64,000 nt of DNA from Saccharopolyspora erythraea NRRL 2338 (GCF_000062885.1 NC_009142.1:1415584-1479583), one strand, 5' to 3'; shown: positions 27,859-37,206, numbered from the stretch's first letter. Translations and numbers: made by a program. The notes: generated by a model not told the origin, from the sequence alone.

Positions 27859-28684
27859 CTACAGCGAACCGGCCCAGTCCGCACGCACGCCCTCCGGCGC
27901 GCAACCTGGAGGTGCTGCGCACCGCGGAGCTGAGCCCGTCGATGCGGCGCGTCACGCTGGGCGGTGAGGAGCTCACCGGTTTCCTGGACGAGCACCAGGG
28001 CCCGAACATCAAGGTGTTCGTGCCCAGCCAGGACCAGCGGCGGCCGGTGCTGCCGTCCTCGACGGCGACACCGGTCGCTACGTCTGGCCCGAGGCGCACG
28101 AGCGCCCCACGATGCGGACCTACACCGTGCGCCGCTACGACGAGTCGCGCTGCGAGCTCGACGTGGACTTCGTGATGCACGGCGAGCACGGCGTCGCGTC
28201 GAACTGGGCGCGCAACGCCCGTCCCGGCGACTTCCTCGGCGTGATGGGCTCCGGCGGCAGGACGTGCCGGGCGGCCGACTGGTACCTGCTGGTCGGCGAC
28301 GAGACGGCGATGCCGGCCATCTGCGCGATGGTCGAGCGGCTGCCGGTCACCGCGCGCGGCCAGGTCTTCATCGAGGTCTCCGACGCCGCCGAGCAGCTCG
28401 ACATCGTCTGCCCGCCGGACCTGCGGCTGACCTGGCTGCACCGCGACGGCGTCCCCGCCGGCCGCTCCACGCTGCTCCCCGACGCCGTGCGGGAGCTGGA
28501 GCTGCCCGGCGACCAGGACGTCTCGGCGTGGGTCTCCGGCGAGTCCACGATGGTCCGCGGCATCCGCAGGCACCTGCGCACCGACCGCGGCCTGCCCGCC
28601 CAGTCGGTGCTCGCCGTCGGCTACTGGAAGCGCGGCATGGCCGAGACCGAATACCACGACCAGTACAACCACGACCGCGACTGA
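27855..28684 (+). pseudogene. Siderophore-interacting protein (FAD ferric-siderophore reductase), frameshifted
   Basis: From ATG 27855 the frame gives the SIP N-terminus (LEVLRTAELSPSMRRVTLGG; GPNIKVFVPS) until VLP at 28055. Homology then continues one frame over: LDGDTGRYVWPEAHERPTMR, TYTVRRYDESRCELDVDFVMHG, GPGDFLGVMG-like and WVSGESTMVRGIRRHLRTDRG, ending SVLAVGYWKRGMAETEYHDQYNHDRD. One missing base (a G between CCG and TCC) explains the break. The family reduces cytoplasmic ferric siderophores to release iron. The gene would be non-functional as written. A sequencing error at this single position cannot be excluded. Confidence 0.85.
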
Positions 28685-28813
28685 GGTCGTGACCAGCGCG
28701 CGGCGGCACAGGCGCGCCGCCGCGAAGTCCGAGCACCACCGGCGATGTCGGCGCACACCGCCGGGGAACCGTCGTGCCCTCCTGCGGTGGGCACTGTGAT
28801 GGAGGGGGACAAC

Positions 28814-30139
28814 GTGTCCGCGGCACCGATCGATCGAACGGACCCAGTGCACGACATCATCGGCATCGGGTTCGGGCCGTCCAACCTCGCCCTGGCCGTC
28901 GCCGTCGACGAGCACAACCGCACGGCGCCCGGTGACGAGCGGCTGGACGCCGTCTTCCTCGACCGGCAGTCCCGGTTCGGCTGGCACCGCGGCATGCTCA
29001 TCGAGGGCACCACGATGCAGGTGTCGTTCCTCAAGGACCTGGCCACGACGCGCAACCCGGCCAGCGACTTCACGTTCCTGTCCTACCTGCACGAGCGCGG
29101 GCGGCTGGTCGACTTCATCAACCACAAGGCGATGTTCCCGAGCAGGGTCGAGTACCACGACTACCTGGAGTGGGCGGCGGCCCGCCTCGACCACCTGGTG
29201 CGCTACGACTCCGAGGTCGTCGGCGTCGAGGCCGGCGCCGACGGCGTGTTCGAGGTGCTGGTGCGCCAAGGCTCGGGCGAGCTGGTCCTGCGCCGCGCGC
29301 GCAACGTCGTCATCGCCGTCGGCCTGGAGGCCAGCGTGCCCGACGGCGCCGAGCTGGGACCCCGCGTGTGGCACAACCTCGACCTGATGCACCGCGTCGG
29401 TGAGCTCGACCCCGCCGAGCCGCGCCGCTTCACCGTGATCGGCGCCGGGCAGAGCGCCGCCGAGGTGACCGACTACCTGCACCGCACCTTCACCCGCGCC
29501 GAGGTCTGCTCGGTGTTCAGCCGCTACGGGCACACCCCGGCCGACGACAGCCCCTTCGCCAACCGCATCTTCGACCCGCGGGCCGTCGACGACTTCTACG
29601 CCGCGCCCGGCGAGGTCAAGCGGATGCTGATGGACTACCACCGCAACACCAACTACTCGGTCGTCGACCTCGACCTCATCGAGGAGCTCTACGCCCGCTG
29701 CTACCAGGAGAAGGTGCGCGGGGAGTGCCGGCTGCGGATGCTCAACGCGTCGCGGGCCGTGGAAGTGCGGCCGGGCCCGGACGGCGTGCGGGTGACGGTG
29801 GAGTTCCTGCCGACCGGCGAGCGCACGGTCCTCGACTCCGACGTGCTGGTCTATGCGACCGGCTGCCGTCCGGGCGACCCGCTGCGGCTGCTCGGCGACC
29901 TCGGCGGCCACTGCGAACGCGACGAAGAGGGCCGGCTTCGGGTCGAGCGCGACTACCGGCTGCGCACCGACGACGGCGTGCCCGGCGGCATCTACCTGCA
30001 GGGCGCGACCGAGCACACCCACGGCATCACCTCGTCGCTGCTGTCCAACGGCGCCGTCCGCGCGGGCGAGATCCGCGACTCGGTGCTCGCGCGCCGCACC
30101 GCGCCGGTCGTCCGCGACTACGCGCTCAGCGGGAGCTGA
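28814..30139 (+). CDS. L-ornithine/L-lysine N-hydroxylase (siderophore monooxygenase)
   Basis: A complete flavin N-hydroxylating monooxygenase of 441 residues: FAD motif [17 protein letters not shown], substrate/FAD block [26 protein letters not shown] motif [17 protein letters not shown] and the C-terminal ATGCRP and [13 protein letters not shown]. It hydroxylates the side-chain amine of ornithine or lysine, the first step to hydroxamate siderophores. GTG 28814 has GGAGGGGGA 8 bases upstream; ATG 28799 is an alternative. It lies 129 bases after the broken SIP gene. With the acyltransferase at 19755 it could make N-acyl-N-hydroxyornithine, the usual iron-binding unit. Confidence 0.93.
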   Translation: MSAAPIDRTDPVHDIIGIGFGPSNLALAVAVDEHNRTAPGDERLDAVFLDRQSRFGWHRGMLIEGTTMQVSFLKDLATTRNPASDFTFLSYLHERGRLVDFINHKAMFPSRVEYHDYLEWAAARLDHLVRYDSEVVGVEAGADGVFEVLVRQGSGELVLRRARNVVIAVGLEASVPDGAELGPRVWHNLDLMHRVGELDPAEPRRFTVIGAGQSAAEVTDYLHRTFTRAEVCSVFSRYGHTPADDSPFANRIFDPRAVDDFYAAPGEVKRMLMDYHRNTNYSVVDLDLIEELYARCYQEKVRGECRLRMLNASRAVEVRPGPDGVRVTVEFLPTGERTVLDSDVLVYATGCRPGDPLRLLGDLGGHCERDEEGRLRVERDYRLRTDDGVPGGIYLQGATEHTHGITSSLLSNGAVRAGEIRDSVLARRTAPVVRDYALSGS

Positions 30140-30147
30140 CCCGCCGC

Positions 30148-30195
30148 ACCCGTGAGTCCTCCGAGTCGTTGCGACAGCCCGGAAGACTCGCGGGT
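30148..30195 (+). terminator. Imperfect hairpin after the N-hydroxylase; member of a small repeat type
   Basis: Arms 30148-30162 and 30181-30195 pair at 13 of 15 positions (ACCCGTGAGTCCTCC with GGAAGACTCGCGGGT), starting 9 bases after the stop. The right arm with preceding CAGCCC recurs at 61027-61046 with two changes. Confidence 0.55.
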
Positions 30196-30273
30196 GGTCG
30201 CAGTGGCGGAGCCGACACCCGAGGCGGGCCCGCGCCGGGAACAGAGGCGGCGGGTGCGTGGTTGCACCGGCCG

Positions 30274-31332
30274 ATGAACGTTGACGCGAACCCGGACGAC
30301 GCCGTGCGCGGTGCCGCCCGCGGCGACTCCCCGGTCCCGCTGTCGGTCCTCGACCTCGCGCCCGTCGGCGCCGAGATCACCCCCACCGACGCCCTGAACA
30401 CCACCACCGAGCTGGCCAGGGCCGCGGAGCGGTGGGGCTACCACCGGTTCTGGGTCGCCGAGCACCACGGGATGCCGGGCATCGCCAGCTCCGCCCCGGC
30501 GGTGGTGATCGCCCACCTCGCCGCCGCGACCAGCACCCTGCGGGTCGGCTCGGGCGGGGTGATGCTGCCCAACCACGCGCCGCTGGTGGTCGCCGAGCAG
30601 TTCGGCACGCTGCAGGCGCTGCACCCCGGGCGCATCGACCTGGGCATCGGCCGCGCCCCCGGCACCGACCAGGCCACCGCCCGCGCGCTGCGCCGCACCA
30701 CCGGGGCGCTGAGCGCCGACGACTTCCCGCAGCAGCTCGGTGAGCTGATGGCGTTCCTTCGCGGGGAGTTCCCGATCGACCATCCCTACGCCGACGTGCA
30801 CTCGGTGCCCAACGGCGCGGTGCCGCCGATCTGGCTGCTCGGCTCCAGCGGCTTCAGCGCCCAGGTCGCAGGCGCGCTCGGCCTGCCGTTCGCCTTCGCC
30901 CACCACTTCGCGTCGCAGAACACGCTGCCCGCGCTGGACCTCTACCGCGAGAGCTTCGAGCCCTCGGAGGTGCTCGACAAGCCCTACGCGCTGATCGGCG
31001 TGCAGGCCATCGCCGCCGACACCGACGAGGAGGCGCTGCGCCTGGCCCGCCCGATCGCGCTGAGCATGCTGCGGCTGCGGCGGGGCAACCCCGGACGGAT
31101 GCCCAGCCCGGAGGAGGCCGCCGCCTACCCCTACGACGAGATGGAGAGCGCGTTCGTTCGGAGCTGGCTCGCCGACGCGGTGCACGGCTCGCCCGAGACG
31201 GTCCGCGCCGAGCTCGACGAGCTGCGCGAACGCACGCAGGTCGACGAGCTGATGATCACCGCGAACGTCTACGACCGGAAGGCCAAGCTGCGCTCCTTCG
31301 AGCTGATCTCGCAGGAGTACCGGCTGAACTGA
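30274..31332 (+). CDS. Luciferase-like flavin monooxygenase (LLM class)
   Basis: A bacterial luciferase-type TIM barrel of 352 residues: [21 protein letters not shown] at the start, [46 protein letters not shown] and [13 protein letters not shown] are the conserved blocks of the group annotated as MsnO8/YvbT-like LLM oxidoreductases. FMNH2/FAD-dependent oxidation of an unknown substrate is expected. ATG 30274 is taken as start; there is no strong ribosome site, and the frame upstream to 29725 is a shadow of the hydroxylase. No partner flavin reductase is next to it. The siderophore locus lies on one side, but a link is not implied. Confidence 0.88.
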   Translation: MNVDANPDDAVRGAARGDSPVPLSVLDLAPVGAEITPTDALNTTTELARAAERWGYHRFWVAEHHGMPGIASSAPAVVIAHLAAATSTLRVGSGGVMLPNHAPLVVAEQFGTLQALHPGRIDLGIGRAPGTDQATARALRRTTGALSADDFPQQLGELMAFLRGEFPIDHPYADVHSVPNGAVPPIWLLGSSGFSAQVAGALGLPFAFAHHFASQNTLPALDLYRESFEPSEVLDKPYALIGVQAIAADTDEEALRLARPIALSMLRLRRGNPGRMPSPEEAAAYPYDEMESAFVRSWLADAVHGSPETVRAELDELRERTQVDELMITANVYDRKAKLRSFELISQEYRLN

Positions 31333-31450
31333 TCCGCGGCAAGGTGGGCGGCGCCACTCTTGCGCGAGGTCAGCGGTGGGGCGCCGCACCGTGTGGCGTA
31401 CGGTCTGATGACACCGGTGTGTAGGCACGAGGCGGAATTGAGGGGTAGTC

Positions 31451-31840
31451 GTGAAGCCTGGTGTGCTGGCCTTTTACCGGATCATGGCTTACGTGACCGC
31501 GGTGCTGCTGATCCTTCTGTGCCTGACGATGGTCCTGAAGTACGCGTGGCCCGAGGGAACGCAGATCCAGCAGCTCGGCGACAGCTGGACGACCACGATC
31601 GGCATCGGCCACGGGTACCTCTACATCGTGTACCTGTTCATCGCGCTCGTCGCGACCGTGCAGCTCAAGGCCCCGCTGGGCCGCATGCTCCTGGTGCTGC
31701 TGGCGGGCACGATCCCGCTCGGCGCCTTCTTCGCCGAGCGCAAGGTGACGCTGTGGCACCAGTTGCGCTCCGAGGGCAAGCCGCTGCCCGGTGAGAACAA
31801 CAGCGCCCCCGTCGAAGGGACCGGATCGGCGAAGTCATGA
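31451..31840 (+). CDS. DUF3817 integral membrane protein
   Basis: A 129-residue protein with three or four membrane helices: [43 protein letters not shown] and [22 protein letters not shown]. The conserved PEGTQ and [13 protein letters not shown] segments are typical of DUF3817, an actinobacterial family seen also fused to or near heme/respiratory genes. GTG 31451 follows GAGGGG. The stop overlaps the start of ctaB (ATGA), so the two are translationally coupled, suggesting a role in heme O synthesis or cytochrome oxidase assembly. That is inferred from position. Confidence 0.87.
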   Translation: MKPGVLAFYRIMAYVTAVLLILLCLTMVLKYAWPEGTQIQQLGDSWTTTIGIGHGYLYIVYLFIALVATVQLKAPLGRMLLVLLAGTIPLGAFFAERKVTLWHQLRSEGKPLPGENNSAPVEGTGSAKS

Positions 31841-32775
31841 CCGCTGCCCCCGCAGCCGCCAACAACGCGGCTCCCGCCCCCAAAACACCTCGCCGAGGCG
31901 TGCTCGCGGCCTACCTGGCGCTGACCAAGCCTCGTGTCATCGAGCTGCTGCTGGTCACCACCGTGCCCGCGATGTTCCTCGCCCAGCGCGGCATCCCCTC
32001 GCCGTGGCTGGTGCTCGTGACGCTGGCGGGCGGAGCGATGTCGGCGGGCAGCGCCAACGCGTTGAACTGCGTCGCCGACTCCGACATCGACGCGGTGATG
32101 GACCGGACCAAGAAGCGGCCGCTGGTCAGCTACGAGGTGCCCCGGCGCAGCGCGCTGGTCTTCGGCATCGTGCTGGGCGTGGTGTCGTTCGCGGTGCTCG
32201 CGCTCGGCGCGAACCTGCTGGCGGCGGTGCTGTCGCTGGCGGCGATCCTGTTCTACGTCTTCGTCTACACGCTGGTGCTCAAGCGCAGGACGTCGCAGAA
32301 CATCGTCTGGGGCGGTGCCGCGGGCTGCATGCCGGTGGTCATCGGCTGGGCCGCGGTGACCGGCAGCGTGGAGTGGCCGGCGCTGGTGATGTTCGGCGTG
32401 GTGTTCCTGTGGACGCCGCCGCACTTCTGGTCGCTGGCGATGAAGTACCGCGAGGACTACGCGCGGGCGGGCGTCCCGATGCTGCCGGTGGTGGCCACGC
32501 CCCGTCAGGTCTCGGCGCGCATCCTGGTCTACAGCTGGGCGACGGTGGCCTGCACCCTGCTGCTGGTGCCCGCCACGAGCTGGGTCTACGTGGCCTTCGC
32601 GGTGCTCGCGGGCGCGGCGTTCCTCATCGTGGCGCAGCGCCTGCACAACTCGATCCGGCGAGGGCACGCGTACAACCCGATGAAGCTGTTCCACCTGTCC
32701 AACTCGTACCTGGCCCTGCTCTTCGTGGCCATCGCGGTGGACTCCGCAGTGGGTTTGCCTTCTTTCGTCGCGTAG
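31837..32775 (+). CDS. ctaB: Protoheme IX farnesyltransferase (heme O synthase)
   Basis: A UbiA-family prenyltransferase of 312 residues. The first Asp motif is [20 protein letters not shown] (N-x3-D-x-D-x2-M-D-R-T), and the second region is [21 protein letters not shown], both diagnostic for CtaB/Cox10. About nine membrane helices fill the rest. It transfers farnesyl to heme B, giving heme O for terminal oxidases, at the cytoplasmic membrane. Opening [21 protein letters not shown] is the standard start. It overlaps the DUF3817 gene by four bases. Directly after the stop begins copy A of an intergenic repeat. Confidence 0.96.
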   Translation: MTAAPAAANNAAPAPKTPRRGVLAAYLALTKPRVIELLLVTTVPAMFLAQRGIPSPWLVLVTLAGGAMSAGSANALNCVADSDIDAVMDRTKKRPLVSYEVPRRSALVFGIVLGVVSFAVLALGANLLAAVLSLAAILFYVFVYTLVLKRRTSQNIVWGGAAGCMPVVIGWAAVTGSVEWPALVMFGVVFLWTPPHFWSLAMKYREDYARAGVPMLPVVATPRQVSARILVYSWATVACTLLLVPATSWVYVAFAVLAGAAFLIVAQRLHNSIRRGHAYNPMKLFHLSNSYLALLFVAIAVDSAVGLPSFVA

Positions 32776-32853
32776 CGGCGACAACGCCGTCCTGGCCCTG
32801 GTCGAGTCCGCGGGCAACTCCGGCCCGAACCTGAGAGCTTCGAAACTGCGGCG
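32775..32853 (+). repeat. Direct repeat copy A flanking mazEF
   Basis: About 80 bases, starting at the ctaB stop codon, are roughly 80% identical by eye to 33573-33653, including the exact block CCTGAGAGCTTCGAAAC. Same orientation, on the two sides of the mazEF pair. Confidence 0.75.
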
Positions 32854-32970
32854 CGGCGTGAGTGGCCCGCGCTTCGAAGTTCTACGTGGTTGGGCCTCGG
32901 GCCAGGCGAAAGCCTGGGTAGTATTGCCGCCGCTCACGCGGCGGTGCCGCCGCTGGCGCGGCGGTGGCGG

Positions 32971-33318
32971 CTAAAGCCCCAAATGCAGCCGCAGGGCGTT
33001 GTCGAGCTTGGCGAGGGTGGTGTCAGGCACCCGGCCGATGCGCTTGCCGAGGCGGTGGAACGCCACCGCCCGCACCTGCTCGGCCTGCGCCTTCGAGTCG
33101 CCGGCCAGGCCGCAGTCGGCAGCGCGCAGCCGGACCTGGAACGGCAGCACGCGGTTCACGTTGGAAGTCAGGGGCACGACGGTGATCACACCGCGCCGGG
33201 CGCGCTCCGCGCTGCGGTTGGCGGCGTCGTTGCTGACCACGACGGCCGGGCGGGTCTTGTCGGCCTCCGAGCCGCGGATGGGTTCGAAGTCGACCCAGTA
33301 GACGTCACCTCGACGCAT
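32971..33318 (-). CDS. mazF: MazF/PemK-family toxin (endoribonuclease)
   Basis: A 115-residue PemK-fold protein: MRRGDVYWVDFEPIRGSEADKTRPAVVVSND is the family start (R-G-D-V-Y/W, then KTRPAVV), then GVITVVPLTSNVNRVLPFQV and the end SKAQAEQVRAVAFHRLGK. Such toxins cleave mRNA or rRNA at short motifs. ATG 33318 starts within the last codons of the antitoxin, overlapping by 14 bases, a tight coupling typical of type II systems. The open frame extends upstream to 33402 but that part is antitoxin DNA in another frame. Confidence 0.93.
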   Translation of the reverse strand: MRRGDVYWVDFEPIRGSEADKTRPAVVVSNDAANRSAERARRGVITVVPLTSNVNRVLPFQVRLRAADCGLAGDSKAQAEQVRAVAFHRLGKRIGRVPDTTLAKLDNALRLHLGL

Positions 33319-33535
33319 CTGCGATGCCGTCCGAGGCGGTCGTCTCCCACAGCTTCCGGTCATCGCCGCTTTCCCACTCCGCCCACGCGCTGGCGTAGGC
33401 ATCTTCCAGCTCGGCGCTCCGCAGCAGGCTGATGGCCTGGTGGATCACGGCGGATCTGGACGGCGCCCCCACCTGCTGGGCGTACTCGTCGACGAACGTC
33501 ACGTCTTCGTCGGTGAGGCTCACACTGAGTTTCAT
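33305..33535 (-). CDS. MazE-type antitoxin with ribbon-helix-helix N-terminus
   Basis: A 76-residue protein that starts MKLSVSLTDEDVTFVDEYAQ, the beta-strand and helix of an RHH DNA-binding domain, followed by GAPSRSAVIHQAISLLRSAELEDAYASAWAEWES, the second helix and a toxin-wrapping acidic tail. It should neutralise the MazF protein and repress their shared promoter. ATG 33535 is chosen because the RHH begins there; upstream codons of the open frame have no homology. It is the first gene of the pair. Confidence 0.9.
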   Translation of the reverse strand: MKLSVSLTDEDVTFVDEYAQQVGAPSRSAVIHQAISLLRSAELEDAYASAWAEWESGDDRKLWETTASDGIADASR

Positions 33536-33572
33536 ACCCTCGATGCTACCCGGAGTACTACCCGCCGTGTGA

Positions 33573-33653
33573 GCGGCGGCAACACGTCCCTGGCCTTGGT
33601 CGCGCGTGCGAGGTAACTCCGGCCCCAACCTGAGAGCTTCGAAACCGCGCCGC
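33573..33653 (+). repeat. Direct repeat copy B flanking mazEF
   Basis: Second copy of the roughly 80-base repeat, 798 bases from copy A, separated from it by mazEF. It runs into the stop codon of the next minus-strand gene (33656). Confidence 0.75.
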
Positions 33654-33655
33654 CG

Positions 33656-34282
33656 CTACCGCAGAACCGGCAGCACCGGCGTCTTCGAGCGTCCCGTCGC
33701 GGCGTCGATGAAGGCCACCGGATCGGCCAGGTCGGTGAGCAGGTGGGCGATGGTGCGCAGCGGGGCTCCCGCGACCGGGCCCGGCACCGGCATGTCCAGC
33801 GCGGTGGCCATGTCGACGTAGTGCACCACCGCCTCCATCAGCAGGATGCGCATGACCTCGCGGGCGCTGAGCACGGCCACGCCGATGTAGTCGATGCGGT
33901 GGTCGAGCGGGGTCTCGCGCATCTTCGCGATGAGCTTGGGCGCGGTGACGGTGAACGCCTCCAGCAGTTCCTCGGCGGGTGCCGCCGCTGCCTTCGCCAC
34001 CGCCTGGTCGCGGATGTCGCCGGCGTGCTCGTGGGCCACCCCGCCCGGCTGCTGGAAGAACCGCAGGAGTTCGGCGGCGTCGTCGGAGTGGGTGACCGGG
34101 GCCTCGGCCGGCGGTGCGTTCCAGGCCGCGCCCGCGGCCCCGATCGCCGGCGCGCAGTGGGCGAAGACGTCGCGGACCGCCCACCCGTCCAGCCGGGTCG
34201 GCGTGCGCCACTGCTCGTCGCCGAGCGCGGAGCCGAGATCGGCCCATCCCCGCCACGCCTGCTCCAGCTCGTCAACGATCAT
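33656..34282 (-). CDS. DinB-like mycothiol-dependent maleylpyruvate isomerase family protein
   Basis: The 208-residue protein shows the MDMPI_N four-helix layout: start ELEQAWRGWADLGSALGDEQWRTPTRLDGWAVRDVFAHCAP (the L-x-G-W-x-V-R-D-V-x-A-H block with a metal-binding His), and two later histidines in VAHEHAGDIRDQ and MEAVVHYVDMA. The TIGR03083-type family uses mycothiol in actinobacteria. Most members have unknown substrates, so isomerase activity should not be assumed. It lies on the opposite strand to snapalysin, and the start GTG/ATG at 34282 gives the family N-terminus. Confidence 0.85.
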   Translation of the reverse strand: MIVDELEQAWRGWADLGSALGDEQWRTPTRLDGWAVRDVFAHCAPAIGAAGAAWNAPPAEAPVTHSDDAAELLRFFQQPGGVAHEHAGDIRDQAVAKAAAAPAEELLEAFTVTAPKLIAKMRETPLDHRIDYIGVAVLSAREVMRILLMEAVVHYVDMATALDMPVPGPVAGAPLRTIAHLLTDLADPVAFIDAATGRSKTPVLPVLR

Positions 34283-34501
34283 GTGAACCCCCAGCCCGCT
34301 CTTCGAACGTTTTCACGCTCGATTAGACCACGATCGGAGGCGATATCCGGTCCGTTTCGGTCGAAACCCGGCACGAGTTCCCATTTATGCAGGTAGTTGT
34401 GGTGAAACGGGGTGGCACAAATGCGCCAATTCCTGCTCGCGCACCGGATTCCGGTCTAACTTCCAACCGCCGCAATTCCGGTCTTTCGCGAGGAGGACGA
34501 C

Positions 34502-35053
34502 ATGTCCCTGTCCCGAATAGCACGTCCCGTTGTCGGCGTTCTGCTGGCCTTCGCGGTTCTGCTCGGCTTCCCGCTGTCGGCGTCGGCCGCGACGGCGCAG
34601 AACGTCCGGGTCGTCACCTACGACGCCAGCGGCGCCCAGGAGTTCGTCGACGCGGTGAACCAGGGCGCCCAGGTCTGGAACGACAACGTCAAGAACGTGC
34701 GGTTGGAGCCCGCCAACGGCGGTGCGGCCGACCTGACCGTGCTGGCCGACGACGGGTGGCCGCGCGCCCAGGTCGAGGGACTTGGCCAGGGCACGATCTG
34801 GATGGGCCGCCAGGCGGTGAACGAGGGGCATGACGTCATCCGCATCGCCGCGCACGAGATCGGCCACATCCTCGGCCTGCCGGACAACCGCACCGGCGTC
34901 TGCGCCGACCTGATGTCGGGTGCCAGCGCCGGACCGGACTGCGACAACGCGAAGCCGAACCCCGAAGAGATCGCCGAGGTGGAGCAGAACTTCGCCGGTG
35001 GTGCCGTGATTCCGCGCCGCCTCTACCTCGAAACGGCTCCCGCGCTGCGCTGA
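34502..35053 (+). CDS. Snapalysin-type secreted neutral metalloprotease (family M7)
   Basis: A signal peptide (ARPVVGVLLAFAVLLGF, cleavage after ASA near residue 29) leads to a 154-residue mature protein. The zinc motif is AAHEIGHILGLPDN (HExxHxxGxxD), followed by CADLMSGASAGPDC with two cysteines that probably form the conserved disulfide. This is the full small M7 protease, known from Streptomyces as secreted milk-hydrolysing enzymes. AGGAGGA precedes ATG 34502. No LysR-type activator gene, which often accompanies snapalysin, is adjacent. Confidence 0.93.
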   Translation: MSLSRIARPVVGVLLAFAVLLGFPLSASAATAQNVRVVTYDASGAQEFVDAVNQGAQVWNDNVKNVRLEPANGGAADLTVLADDGWPRAQVEGLGQGTIWMGRQAVNEGHDVIRIAAHEIGHILGLPDNRTGVCADLMSGASAGPDCDNAKPNPEEIAEVEQNFAGGAVIPRRLYLETAPALR

Positions 35054-35119
35054 GTCCCTTCCCGGATTCGGCCACGCCGGTCGAGCCCACGCCCTCGGCC
35101 ACGCAGCCCACCCGCACCC

Positions 35120-35157
35120 GCACGACGCGCCGGGACCCACCGCCCGGCGCGTCGTGC
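35120..35157 (+). terminator. Terminator after snapalysin
   Basis: A 15-bp perfect stem (GCACGACGCGCCGGG with its complement) and an 8-base loop lie between the snapalysin stop and the fucosidase start. Confidence 0.65.
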
Positions 35158-35254
35158 CGTATTGGTCCAGACGACCGATTCCGCGCTTCCCGTTCCGCGA
35201 GTACGAATGGAACCGGTGCCGCGCGCGAGAAGCGCGTCCGGAGGAAGAGTGCGC

Positions 35255-37021
35255 ATGAGGCATGTCCGGCGTGTTCTGCTGTCCGTCGTCGCCGCCGTGA
35301 CCCTGCTTCCCGCCGTCGCCGCATCCGGCGGCGCCCGCCCGGGTGGCTGCGACGACCCGATCGCACCGGCCCCGATCATCGCGCTGGAGGAGTGCGACAC
35401 CCCCGAGCGGATCGTGGCCAAGGCCGTCGACGTCGTGCCCGCGCCGAAGCAGATCGCCTGGCAGCAGCAGGGAGTCATCGCCTTCACGCACTTCGGCATG
35501 AACACCTTCACCGACCGCGAATGGGGTTCGGGCGCGGAGGACCCGGCGAGCTTCGACCCGCCCGGCCTCGACGTCGAGCAGTGGATGCGGGCTTACCGCG
35601 ACTCCGGGGCGAAGCTGGTGATGCTCACCGTGAAGCACCACGACGGCTTCGTGCTGTACCCGACGCGCTACACGCGGCACTCGATCGTCGCGAGCCCGTG
35701 GTGGAACGGCGATCCCTCCCGCGACGTGCTCGGCCGCTACGTGCGCGCCGCGCGCGAGGCCGGCCTGCGGGTCGGCATCTACCTCTCGCCCTCCGACGGT
35801 GCCGAGCACCCGCACGACTGGCACGCCGGCTACGTCCGCGACATCCGCGCCAAGCACGAGGCCGGGCTGCCGCTGAGCACCGAGGAGCGGGTCACCCTGG
35901 GGGACGGCGACCGCGCACCCGGCGGCCACGGCCGCTACGGCAACGGCAGCGCGGTCGTGCCGCGCACGATCCCGACGCTGGTGCCGGGTGACGACCGCGC
36001 GGACGAGGTCGCCGACGGCTCGCTGCCGTCGTTCTCCTTCGCCGCCGACGACTACAACGCCTTCTACCTCAACCAGATCTACGAGCTGCTGACCCAGTAC
36101 GGGCCGATCGACGAGTTCTGGCTCGACGGTGCGAACCCGTGGGCGGAGGCCGGGCTCACCGAGGACTACGACTTCGCGTCCTGGTTCCGGCTGATCGAGC
36201 GGCTGTCGCCGGGCACGGTGATCGACGAGGGCCCGCGCGGGTTCCGCTGGGTGGGCAACGAGGACGGGATCGCCCGCGAGTCCGAGTGGAGTCCGACGCC
36301 CTACACCGCCGACCCGGAGAACTCCTACGGCCAGGAGGCGATCATCGGTGGCTGGCCGGACGGCGCGACCGCCGAGGACCTCGGCTCACGGGAGAAGATC
36401 ACCGACCCGTCGGTGCGGTACCTGTCGTGGATGCCCGCGGAGTCCGACGTCTCGATCCGGCCGGGCTGGTTCCACCACGACGACGAGCGTCCGAAGCCGG
36501 CCGCCGAGCTCGTCTCCCTCTACCAGCGCAGCGCGGGCCGCAACTCGTTGCTGCTGCTCAACGTGCCGCCGGACCGGTCGGGCCGCATCGACGACGCCGA
36601 CGTCGCCGAGCTGCGCGCCTTCGGCGACGCGATTTGGCACACCTACCGGCGCAACCTGGCCGACGGCGGCGGTGCACCCGCGCTCACCGACGGCGACCCG
36701 ACCACCGGGTGGTCGCCGCCGGGCGGTGCGACGACCGGCGAGCTGGAGGTGCAGCTGGGCGGGCGGCGGACGTTCGACCAGGTCGAACTGGGTGAGGACG
36801 TCACCGCGGGCCAGCGGGTGGAGCGGTTCGCCGTCGACGTTCGCCGGGGCGACCGCTGGGTCGAGATCGGCTCGGCCACGACCATCGGGCTCCGCAGGCT
36901 CTTGGTGCTGTCCGAGCCGATGGAGGCGGACCGGCTTCGCATCCGGATCCAGCAGTCCAGAGGCACCCCCGAAATCGCCACCCTCGGCCTGTACCGAGCG
37001 GTCCCACCGGCCGCTCGGTGA
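35255..37021 (+). CDS. Secreted alpha-L-fucosidase (GH29) with C-terminal discoidin/CBM-like domain
   Basis: A signal peptide (RRVLLSVVAAVTLLPAVAASGG) is followed by the GH29 barrel: QQQGVIAFTHFGMNTFTDREWGSG, AKLVMLTVKHHDGFVLYPT, VGIYLSPSD and the nucleophile region IDEFWLDGANPW (conserved W-x-D). The last 130 residues (ALTDGDPTTGWSPPGGATTGELEVQLGG ... RLRIRIQQSRGTPEIATLGLY) form an F5/8 type C (CBM32-like) domain. It should remove alpha-L-fucose from glycans outside the cell. GGAGGAAGAG precedes ATG 35255, while GTG 35249 is too close to that site. It is monocistronic. Confidence 0.93.
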   Translation: MRHVRRVLLSVVAAVTLLPAVAASGGARPGGCDDPIAPAPIIALEECDTPERIVAKAVDVVPAPKQIAWQQQGVIAFTHFGMNTFTDREWGSGAEDPASFDPPGLDVEQWMRAYRDSGAKLVMLTVKHHDGFVLYPTRYTRHSIVASPWWNGDPSRDVLGRYVRAAREAGLRVGIYLSPSDGAEHPHDWHAGYVRDIRAKHEAGLPLSTEERVTLGDGDRAPGGHGRYGNGSAVVPRTIPTLVPGDDRADEVADGSLPSFSFAADDYNAFYLNQIYELLTQYGPIDEFWLDGANPWAEAGLTEDYDFASWFRLIERLSPGTVIDEGPRGFRWVGNEDGIARESEWSPTPYTADPENSYGQEAIIGGWPDGATAEDLGSREKITDPSVRYLSWMPAESDVSIRPGWFHHDDERPKPAAELVSLYQRSAGRNSLLLLNVPPDRSGRIDDADVAELRAFGDAIWHTYRRNLADGGGAPALTDGDPTTGWSPPGGATTGELEVQLGGRRTFDQVELGEDVTAGQRVERFAVDVRRGDRWVEIGSATTIGLRRLLVLSEPMEADRLRIRIQQSRGTPEIATLGLYRAVPPAAR

Positions 37022-37206
37022 GCCCTTTCACCACCGCATCACCCGGCTGTCCGATTTTGTTCGGCTGCCAGGAGGACCGACGCTAAGGTCTGCGATCAAG
37101 GTCAGGTGACCCGCGCGGCCGAGGTGGCGGGGAGCGTGCGTCCGGGTGGCGGAACGTCGCGCCGCGGTCGCTCGGCCCCTCTCACGACGACGGAACGGAG
37201 TGGGTG

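Noticed and set aside
29725-30273. N-terminal extension of the luciferase-like monooxygenase
   Set aside because: The open frame overlaps the hydroxylase in another frame, with Arg-rich shadow composition; the family start is at ATG 30274.
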